A DNA stretch of 8,450 bases from an uncultured Prevotella sp. (GTDB lineage: Bacteria > Bacteroidota > Bacteroidia > Bacteroidales > Bacteroidaceae), in assembly GCA_905210845.1 (NCBI GenBank), contig CAJLYG010000138.1:1-8450 (forward strand), given 5' to 3'. Positions 1 to 5,477 of the stretch are shown piece after piece. The notes beneath the pieces were generated by a model, which was not told the origin of the DNA, made no database searches, and was given only the letters and a program-made list of their open reading frames with translations. The number at the start of each line of letters is the position of its first letter. The first letter of the stretch is position 1. The translations under genes were made by a program, and so were the position numbers.

Positions 1-108
1 AAAGTCTGTTTCGTCACCGGTGCCGGTTCCGGCATTGGCGCCAAGACGGCCGAGCTCTTCGCACAGGAGGGCGCAAGCGTCATCATGGCGGATATGCATG
101 AGGAAAAC
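1..108 (+). pseudogene. Short-chain dehydrogenase (SDR), N-terminal fragment
   Basis: Frame 1 from the first base reads a Rossmann-fold start: a beta strand (KVCFVTG), the glycine-rich cofactor loop TGAGSGIG at residues 6-13, a helix (AKTAELFAQEG), a second strand (SVIMAD) and then HEEN. The loop and the Asp at the end of the second strand are typical of NAD(H)-using SDR enzymes. True SDRs run to about 250 residues, and a few residues are missing on the left because the window starts inside the gene. After Asn36 (base 108) SDR similarity stops and the DNA becomes the antisense of a SusC-like gene, although the frame stays open to a stop at 358-360. This piece is clearly GC-rich (about 60% in the first 60 bases), unlike most of the window. 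It is either a gene broken by rearrangement or an assembly misjoin. Family call is firm; substrate unknown. Confidence 0.75.
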
Positions 109-459
109 TCTTTGTTGTGTTCCCTCCGACTGAGAAGAGGTAGACGCCGACTTGGACAGATAAATAACCTGACCGGCTATACGATACGTGATGTTCGTGC
201 CTGCAAGCAGACGGTCAAGGATCGTACGAATGGACGCGTCCTTTACCTGGACAGCGTTTACTTGAACCTTAGCCAATTCATCGTTATAGAAGAACCGATA
301 CTTCGTCTTCTTCTTGATTTGGCCGACCACATTCTCCAATTTCCCTTTTGGAGTTGTTAAATTAAGCTGAGCGAATGTCATCTCAACAGGAAGAGACAAC
401 AAGCATAAGGCAAGCATTGCCTTTACGAATCGAGCTTTAAATTTGATATGTTTCCCCAT
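109..459 (-). pseudogene. SusC/RagA-like TonB-dependent receptor, truncated to signal peptide and STN domain
   Basis: Reading leftwards from the ATG at 459-457, the product begins with a basic stretch and a hydrophobic core (AMLALCLLSLPVEMTFA), consistent with a signal peptide cleaved near Ala30. Residues about 34-103 look like an STN (secretin/TonB short N-terminal) domain: LTTPKGKLENVVGQI, YRFFYNDEL, VQVKDASIRTILDRLLAGT and ITYRIAGQVIYLSK. STN domains sit at the N-terminus of FecA-type and many SusC/RagA outer-membrane receptors, where they contact an anti-sigma factor or contribute to uptake of glycans or siderophores. The carboxypeptidase-like domain, plug and barrel, about 900 residues, are all absent. 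Near residue 117 the sequence becomes the antisense of an SDR gene; the frame stays open to the window edge. A near-consensus -7 box (TACTTTTT) lies about 60 bases upstream of the start. The normal susD partner does not follow it. The break may be biological or an assembly error. Confidence 0.75.
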
Positions 460-544
460 ATTGGTATTAATTAAATTAGACACTTTTTCATGTTTACTAA
501 CCTATTAACAACCCAATGTAAAAAAGTACTTATTCCTTTTCCCA

Positions 545-680
545 TTATTTTTGAGAAAATTTAAAGCTACGCAGTATCTCATTCTACATGATAGTTGCAT
601 ACCCAGCAAGTGCCAGGACCACGCCCTACAGCTACGAGATAGAGATGCCCCATCGCTATGCCCAGACCATGCCTCAAAGG
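545..680 (-). pseudogene. Nitroreductase relic, C-terminal half fragment
   Basis: On the minus strand this stretch encodes GPGTCWVCNYHVE, matching the conserved GLGTCWVCNYNVE of the intact nitroreductase at 3187-3696. At the DNA level, bases 592-666 align without gaps to 3329-3403 with 62 of 75 identities by hand count. After HVE there is an in-frame stop; a one-base shift restores EILRSFKF, which fits the continuation seen in this family, before a TAA at 547-545. The N-terminal half with the FMN-binding Arg/Ser motifs is missing. The relic is therefore frameshifted and truncated, lying between the GH97 stop and the SusC-like start. It differs enough from the intact copy to be an old duplicate or a related paralogue rather than a recent copy. 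Confidence 0.7.
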
Positions 681-726
681 TGCGATTTAATATAAGATAG
701 CGAACTTTGTAATTTTATAGTAGAGT

Positions 727-2655
727 TCACTTATCCATTTTAAGAGGAGAGACCACAAATCCTCCACGCGCTTTCATCGTTATGGTGGGAGGTAGTCTGT
801 GTGCCATCGTGGTTGTAATGTACCAGGAACGTTCTTCCTCACCGTCAGTAATGAAGGTGAGGGGAGTCTTTGGCGAGAGGTGCAACTGTGCCCAATCGAG
901 ACTTACCATGGTAGTGCTATCGCGTCCATTAATGCCACCAATGTACCACTGATCTCCCTTCCTTCTGGCGATAACGGCATACTCACCAGGTTTGCCTGCG
1001 AGGAGTCGCGTATCATCCCACGAAGCAGGGAGAGAAGCCAGTACATGCTGAACTTCAGTAGGCTGGGCATGATAAGACTCAGGTTTGTCGGCTAAGCTCA
1101 TTAGACCTGATTCGAACACAATGGGCAGTGCAAGTTCGTGACCATTAGACGTAATGTGTGGGTGCTGCGAATCAGAAAAAGCACAAGGAGTATAATCCAT
1201 CGATCCAACAATGTTACGGGTGAAAGGCAACGTAGCATTGTGACAGGCAGCGCGCGCTGTAAGCGTCGCTTTGTTGTTATACCACTCTGCTCCATAAACA
1301 GCTTCCGTTGTCATAAGATTCGGATAGGTACGCGCCCATCCTCGCGGCAATGTCGTGCCATGCAGGTCAACCATGAGGTGATGACGTGCGGCACTCCTTA
1401 GGATGTCTATCTGATATGCCATAGCTTCTTGCTCGTCAGGCTTGAAGAAATCGACCTTAATGCCTGCCACCCCCATTTTCTCAAGCATTTCCATTTCACG
1501 CTCACGGTCTTCTGGTTTGTTGAGACGGTAAAGGGGAGTTGGCTCAAGCCATCCAGTGGAAGAATTATACCACAGCCATACTTTCACGCCTTTTTTTCGA
1601 GCATATTCTATAGCATCCGTGAAGTTACCTCCATTACTCATTTGATCCCATTCCCAGTCGATGAGAATATAAGGCATGTGGTAATCGGATGCCATGTCTA
1701 TGTATTTCTTCACGATCTGATAGTCCTTACTACCATGATTGTAAGCCCAATATGGCCACGAGCAGGTGCCTGCCCTGACCCATCTGCTTACGTCTATGGC
1801 AGCGGGCAAGGCTACATCATTGACAAGTGTGGAAGCCGTCAACTCGCCCAGCGTCCCGATGATAACAACACGCCAAGGACTATGCCAGTCTCCTTGCTGC
1901 ATCATCGTATTCGTGGCGGGAGTAACACGATAGTCAGTAGCTACGCTGTCATTACGCAGCGTAGAGGCACTATGGAAACGTTCTATGCCTGACTCCGTAA
2001 TAAGAGCATAAACGTCGGGACCGGCCTCAATGAGGGCAGGATAGTTCCAATGTCGGTCCTTGTGGATTCCCGTTGTGGTGAGCGGAAAAAAGCCCTCATA
2101 TGAGTCAGTCCACTGCTGCATCCAGCGCTTACGTCCCTCTGTAATATGGTATGTCGTAGCTTCTCCGATAACACGACAGGGGCTGAGGTCGTGGTAAGCA
2201 TAGCGGAAAGCGATGCCATCATCATAGAGGCGCAACTCGAGCTTGACTGTATCGCGACTGTCACCAACCATCGTGATATCGTAAGCATTAGCACGATTTG
2301 TGCAATGACTTCGTTTGCCAGTAGGCATATCGTAACTCGTGTTGATACGACGTGCCCGGCTTATGCTGGTAATGCGAAGGTTATCCCCCATGCCAGTACT
2401 GGTCAAGATACCAGACGTCTCAATGTCAACAACGTGAGTGGTATTTTTATCTTTATAACTGATATTGAACCACGGTATATCTTTCCCACCAGAGATCGTA
2501 GCAATAATCCTTCCGTTCGGAGAACGGAGAGAATCTGCATGAACCGGTAAGAACAAACAGGTCAATAAGGCCAAGATGATTTCTTTCGGATGTCGTGCGA
2601 AAGGAGTGTACCGACCCTTGTCTAAAATCTTTAGTCGTTCTAATTTTGCTTTCAT
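727..2655 (-). CDS. Glycoside hydrolase family 97, retaining type (probable alpha-galactosidase)
   Basis: This 642-residue enzyme should remove alpha-linked sugars from oligosaccharides in the periplasm. It follows the GH97 plan: an N-terminal beta-sandwich (about 43-285), a catalytic TIM barrel (about 290-550, with PYILIDWEWD, KVWLWYNSS, GIKVDFF, DLHGTTLPRGWARTYPN) and a C-terminal beta domain. Asp402 in KVDFF fits the nucleophile of the retaining branch (Asp415 in the B. thetaiotaomicron alpha-galactosidase BT1871); inverting SusB enzymes lack an acid here. Glu457 in TTEAVYGAEW lies 55 residues on, the same spacing as Asp415 to Glu470 in BT1871, so it is the likely acid/base; Glu451 matches the calcium-ligand position of SusB. 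A signal peptide ends near Ala40 (IILALLTCLFLPVHA) but follows an unusually long 24-residue n-region; no later in-frame start precedes the core. Length is normal and the frame intact. GH97 assignment is firm; galactose specificity is inferred. Confidence 0.93.
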   Translation of the reverse strand: MKAKLERLKILDKGRYTPFARHPKEIILALLTCLFLPVHADSLRSPNGRIIATISGGKDIPWFNISYKDKNTTHVVDIETSGILTSTGMGDNLRITSISRARRINTSYDMPTGKRSHCTNRANAYDITMVGDSRDTVKLELRLYDDGIAFRYAYHDLSPCRVIGEATTYHITEGRKRWMQQWTDSYEGFFPLTTTGIHKDRHWNYPALIEAGPDVYALITESGIERFHSASTLRNDSVATDYRVTPATNTMMQQGDWHSPWRVVIIGTLGELTASTLVNDVALPAAIDVSRWVRAGTCSWPYWAYNHGSKDYQIVKKYIDMASDYHMPYILIDWEWDQMSNGGNFTDAIEYARKKGVKVWLWYNSSTGWLEPTPLYRLNKPEDREREMEMLEKMGVAGIKVDFFKPDEQEAMAYQIDILRSAARHHLMVDLHGTTLPRGWARTYPNLMTTEAVYGAEWYNNKATLTARAACHNATLPFTRNIVGSMDYTPCAFSDSQHPHITSNGHELALPIVFESGLMSLADKPESYHAQPTEVQHVLASLPASWDDTRLLAGKPGEYAVIARRKGDQWYIGGINGRDSTTMVSLDWAQLHLSPKTPLTFITDGEEERSWYITTTMAHRLPPTITMKARGGFVVSPLKMDK

Positions 2656-2782
2656 TAGATGATATACTTTTAAATTAACGTAAGTTCGACGAAATTATAC
2701 CTATATGACAATTCGTAGATTAGCAATATTTCTCATATTTTTATAGTAAGAGAACTAAGAAACGCCACATGCTCTTTGACCA

Positions 2783-2790
2783 CAAAGATA
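2783..2790 (-). promoter_or_regulatory. Candidate Bacteroidota -7 promoter box upstream of GH97
   Basis: The minus strand reads TATCTTTG here, an exact match to the Bacteroidota TAnnTTTG -7 element, preceded by a T-run and followed by GTGG. A start about seven bases downstream would leave a leader of roughly 120 bases before the GH97 ATG at 2655. No clear TTTG -33 element is seen at the expected distance, so the call rests on the -7 box and its position. No obvious Shine-Dalgarno sequence precedes the GH97 start, as is usual in this phylum. Confidence 0.4.
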
Positions 2791-2859
2791 CAAAAAATTA
2801 TTGTATGGCAGATGATCCCTGCAAAGTTTTTAATGTCCTGATGGCAAAATAAACTATTA

Positions 2860-3145
2860 GACATCAAGTCAGGCACAAGTACAACAGGGATTACGACCCG
2901 TTTAATTCCCCACATCTACTCCTTTAGCATATTGGTTGCCCCTTATCTTAAGATTAATACCCTAAGGTTAATTAAAAAGACGATATCCATTCTTAAGTGC
3001 TATTTGAACTACCTCTTTTGCAGCTTCAACTGCATTCTATCAACGGGCTAGGTCAGGCGTTGTTATCCTACCAAAGGTGAATTTATTTGGTGCACATTAG
3101 GACGTGGGGTGGCATACCCAGCAGTAACGGCATGACCACCCTTGC
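2860..3145 (-). pseudogene. Aldo/keto reductase relic, N-terminal part, with nonsense codons and frameshifts
   Basis: From base 3030 leftwards the minus strand reads VEAAKEVVQIALKNGYRLFN, closely resembling the helix and strand of aldo/keto reductases that lead into the GYRLFDTAQGYGNE motif. The codons after LFN are TAA, CCT, TAG, GGT, which look like ACA-GCT-CAG-GGT (TAQG) after point mutations. Further on, in another frame, VG, then IKR and IP (near 2915-2885) fit the next block, EVGEGIKRSGIP. Upstream, near 3145-3117, VVMPLLLGM resembles the family's N-terminal GVxMPxLGxG strand. No continuous frame joins these blocks and the catalytic Tyr/Lys/His region is not recognisable. It lies directly downstream of the intact nitroreductase and may have been its operon partner. 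The middle block is convincing; the outer limits are approximate. Confidence 0.5.
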
Positions 3146-3186
3146 CGATCTTGGGGACGACACCACCAAGGCAGCACCGTCCCTGT

Positions 3187-3696
3187 TTAAATACTTTCAA
3201 CGATCTCGTCCATCTCTTTACGCTTTTTCCCTGCATGGGGACAGTCGTCCGCGATGTGCCCAAGGGGTATGATCGCCACAGCCTCGAAGCCATCAACAGG
3301 GAAAAGACGGCTGACAACTTCGACATTGTAGTTGCACACCCAGCAAGTACCGAGACCACGCTCTGCCGCTGCGAGACAGAGATGCTCCACTGCAATGCCC
3401 AGATCGATGTCACCATGAGACTTACCGTCATCCGGGCGCACCCATCCGCCATTCACTTCTTTCATGCACAGCACATACATTGGAGCGGACGCAAACCACG
3501 GGCGGTCGTAACATTTCCGTATATTCTCCTTTGCCTCATCAGAGGTGATGAGCAGGAACTTCCACGGCTGACGGTTGCACGCCGAAGGTGCCATCCGCAC
3601 GCATTCCATGATATAGTCTATGTCAGCCTTGCTGACAGGCTCGTCCGTGTACTTACGCACGGAGAATCGAGTGTTAGATAAGTCTTTGAATGTCAT
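3187..3696 (-). CDS. Nitroreductase family FMN-dependent oxidoreductase
   Basis: This 169-residue protein belongs to the nitroreductase fold, cytoplasmic flavoenzymes that use NAD(P)H to reduce nitro compounds, quinones or similar acceptors; the natural substrate is usually unknown. The N-terminal FMN phosphate-binding motif RFSVRKY (Arg10, Ser12, Arg14) comes directly after the start, as in other members. The second flavin motif APSACNRQPW spans residues 36-45, and the region IAVEHLCLAAAERGLGTCWVC is the conserved dimer-interface helix and strand. The C-terminus has PLGHIADD and a Lys/Arg-rich tail (KKRKEMDEIV) common in the family. Length is normal for the short Bacteroidota type. There is no signal peptide. 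A promoter-like box sits about 45 bases upstream, so it is probably expressed separately from the sulfatase unit. A decayed relative lies at 545-680. Confidence 0.92.
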   Translation of the reverse strand: MTFKDLSNTRFSVRKYTDEPVSKADIDYIMECVRMAPSACNRQPWKFLLITSDEAKENIRKCYDRPWFASAPMYVLCMKEVNGGWVRPDDGKSHGDIDLGIAVEHLCLAAAERGLGTCWVCNYNVEVVSRLFPVDGFEAVAIIPLGHIADDCPHAGKKRKEMDEIVESI

Positions 3697-3738
3697 ATTT
3701 CACATTTTATGTTGTAGGACGAAACAGTATGTCCCTTG

Positions 3739-3746
3739 CAAAAGTA
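3739..3746 (-). promoter_or_regulatory. Candidate Bacteroidota promoter for the nitroreductase
   Basis: The minus strand reads TACTTTTG, an exact TAnnTTTG -7 match, followed by CAAGG. About 20 bases further upstream lies TTTCG, close to the TTTG -33 element. Transcription would begin about seven bases downstream, leaving a short leader of around 35 bases before the ATG at 3696, which fits a normal dedicated promoter. Confidence 0.5.
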
Positions 3747-3931
3747 AGGAAAATCCTTGAAAGGAACGAAAACATGGCAAATAATGTTGTCATGCGGAGA
3801 TGATTAGAACTTCTGATACAAGGACTTTAAGGAAGAAGGAACTTATGTTCGTCCTCACACATATTCTCACCCAAGAAAATCCAAGCTTAACTCTGCCAAT
3901 TAGAGAGAATATTCAATATTATAAAGACAAA

Positions 3932-3968
3932 GTTGTACTGTTTTCCGTTGAAAGGAAATCAGTACAAC
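3932..3968 (-). terminator. Strong hairpin, probable terminator of the susD-sulfatase unit
   Basis: GTTGTACTG (3932-3940) pairs perfectly with CAGTACAAC (3960-3968). After a T/T mismatch, TTTCC (3942-3946) pairs with GGAAA (3954-3958), leaving a 7-base loop. On the minus strand the stem is followed by TTTGTCTTT, a modest T-rich tract, and it begins about 70 bases past the sulfatase stop, so an intrinsic terminator reading leftwards is the simplest role. The T-tract is imperfect, so an mRNA-stabilising 3' hairpin or an element remnant is also possible. Confidence 0.5.
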
Positions 3969-4037
3969 AAAGTATTTACGTCATCATGCAGGAACATTGG
4001 GGATGATCATCTATTGAGGCACCAATTATAATGCAGA

Positions 4038-5465
4038 TTAATGCTTTCTGAATGCATATTTTTTAATGTTCTTTAATCGTTTAAATAACTTATCTTTTAT
4101 AGAAAAATATTGGCTATCATCTGAGCGGTTCTTATTTTCTTGTGGGTCTATTTGATGATCAAATAGCATCATATGCGAGCTCTTCTCCCACCATGCAAAA
4201 TTAAACCGAGAATTTAGCAAATCATCCCCTCCTTGCCATTGTACATAAACATTATTCTTAACCTTCTTTCGCGGATTCTTCAAGATAGGAACAAAACTTT
4301 TTCCATCTAACTGATTCTCCGGCTCTCTTATCCCACATAATTCACAAAGAGAAGGATAAATATCAACGAGCTCAACCATTGAATAAGAGCGTCCCGCCTT
4401 TAATCCTGGAACACGAACGATCAAAGGAACACGAGTCGTTATATTAAAAAGGTTGTGCTTCCCAACAAACTGATGCTCTCCAAGATCCCAACCATGATCC
4501 CCTAACAAAACGACAATCGTATTATTAGATAGGTTCAGCTCATCTAATGTATCCATTAAGACTCCAAACAAGTGATCTATATAGCTTACGCATGCATAAT
4601 AGCCGGTTTTAACTTGTCTCAAGAACTCCTCATCAGTGGGAGAAGAAACTCTTGCATAGGCATAAATTTCGCTTGAATTCTGTACTTCATCTGGCAAATC
4701 CGAAGGACGGAATCTATTAGATGCTATTGATATAGAAGGATACATATCCCAATATTTCTTTGGAGCACAGAAAGGAAGATGCGGTTTCCAGAAGCCGCAA
4801 GCAAGGAAAAAAGGCTTTTGGGAATCTTTCAATCTTTTCAGATCTTGGATCGTTTTCTTCAAGACATGTCCATCATCATAGGCACTATCAGGAACATCTG
4901 CACTTTCACAGAATGGTCCACGCATCGTCTTAGGATTGATAAATTTCCCAGATTCAGAATTCAGCCATAACTCCCACTTATTATACTGAGCCCAATAAAC
5001 ATCATATCCGTCAGGATGATACCTCCATGGTTTTTCACTCCATGAATCGGCATGGTCATCAATATGATGCATTATCTTTCCATTAGAAACCGTATAATAG
5101 CCATGAGTTGTCAACCACCCTGACAAAGGAATAGCTTCTGGTGCATCCACGCATGCCCTACAAGTATAATTAACGAAACGAGTAGGATAATTAGGATACA
5201 TTCCTGTGAGAAGACTTGCTCTTGATGCTCCACTAACAGGAGCATTGCAATAAGCATTAAGAAAAACCATTGACTGTGATGCAAATCTGTCAAAATTGGG
5301 AGTATGAATATCATTTACTCCATAACATCCCATTTCTGGACGGAGATCATCAGCCATTACAAAAAGCACATTCATGCGCTTAACCATTTTTTTTGCATAC
5401 ATGACCGTAGGATCCATGGATCCTACGGTCATAGCAAAAACAGGAAAATACAAATATTTATTCAT
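4038..5465 (-). CDS. Sulfatase, iduronate-2-sulfatase-like (S1 family), serine-type active site
   Basis: This 475-residue arylsulfatase-superfamily protein should hydrolyse sulfate esters on a glycan. It resembles iduronate-2-sulfatase throughout: MADDLRPEMGCYG (metal-binding Asp39, Asp40), the active-site block, GKIMHH (130-134), FFLACGFWKPHLPF (Lys227), YYACVSYIDHLFG, and LGDHGWDLGEH (Asp323, His324) followed by GKHNLF (Lys336). The formylglycine position is Ser78 in SGASR, replacing the C-x-P-S-R core, so maturation would need an anaerobic radical-SAM sulfatase-maturating enzyme that accepts serine. The signal peptide is weak: YLYFPVFAMTVG is followed by a segment encoded by a perfect DNA palindrome, then YAKKMVKR. 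Internal Met codons (12, 17, 22, 27, 31) offer other starts, but only the first keeps any export signal. It begins 12 bases after the susD-like stop, so the two are almost certainly co-transcribed. Heparan or dermatan as substrate is only a family-level guess. Confidence 0.92.
   Translation of the reverse strand: MNKYLYFPVFAMTVGSMDPTVMYAKKMVKRMNVLFVMADDLRPEMGCYGVNDIHTPNFDRFASQSMVFLNAYCNAPVSGASRASLLTGMYPNYPTRFVNYTCRACVDAPEAIPLSGWLTTHGYYTVSNGKIMHHIDDHADSWSEKPWRYHPDGYDVYWAQYNKWELWLNSESGKFINPKTMRGPFCESADVPDSAYDDGHVLKKTIQDLKRLKDSQKPFFLACGFWKPHLPFCAPKKYWDMYPSISIASNRFRPSDLPDEVQNSSEIYAYARVSSPTDEEFLRQVKTGYYACVSYIDHLFGVLMDTLDELNLSNNTIVVLLGDHGWDLGEHQFVGKHNLFNITTRVPLIVRVPGLKAGRSYSMVELVDIYPSLCELCGIREPENQLDGKSFVPILKNPRKKVKNNVYVQWQGGDDLLNSRFNFAWWEKSSHMMLFDHQIDPQENKNRSDDSQYFSIKDKLFKRLKNIKKYAFRKH
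5401..5432. repeat. Perfect 32-bp palindrome inside the sulfatase signal-peptide region
   Basis: ATGACCGTAGGATCC (5401-5415) is followed by AT and then by its exact reverse complement (5418-5432); the flanking bases no longer pair. It encodes roughly residues 12-22 of the sulfatase (MTVGSMDPTVM), splitting the hydrophobic core expected of a signal peptide. In mRNA it would fold into an almost fully paired hairpin about 35 bases after the start codon. Confidence 0.9.
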
Positions 5466-5477
5466 GTGCGGTTATAA

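Larger units (their letters stand above)
3697..4037. other. Intergenic region between nitroreductase and sulfatase
   Basis: This 341-base gap has no convincing gene. It contains the nitroreductase promoter-like box (3739-3746) and a long hairpin (3932-3968) downstream of the sulfatase stop. A 68-codon open frame on the plus strand (3800-4006) runs through the hairpin, matches no family I recognise and has no evident ribosome-binding site. Confidence 0.6.

Noticed and set aside
85..360. 91-codon frame starting inside the SDR fragment
   Set aside because: It is the chimera of the SDR tail with the antisense of the STN domain; an effect of the junction, not a gene.
1429..1992. 187-codon open frame on the plus strand
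   Set aside because: It is entirely antisense to the GH97 catalytic domain and its translation shows no recognisable domain; the minus-strand gene explains the sequence.
2733..2915. 60-codon minus-strand open frame upstream of GH97
   Set aside because: Only its first part fits one block of the aldo/keto reductase relic; the rest overlaps the promoter-like region, so it is not listed as a gene.
3063..3180. Minus-strand stretch containing GKGGHAV, reminiscent of an M20 peptidase motif
   Set aside because: No other M20 block is present, and the next frame gives VVMPLLLGM, which fits the start of the aldo/keto reductase relic better.
3142..3681. 179-codon open frame on the plus strand
   Set aside because: It mirrors the intact nitroreductase, whose cofactor motifs clearly define the coding strand.
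3800..4006. 68-codon plus-strand open frame
   Set aside because: No known family, no promoter-like box or ribosome-binding site, and it runs through a strong hairpin; left as non-coding.
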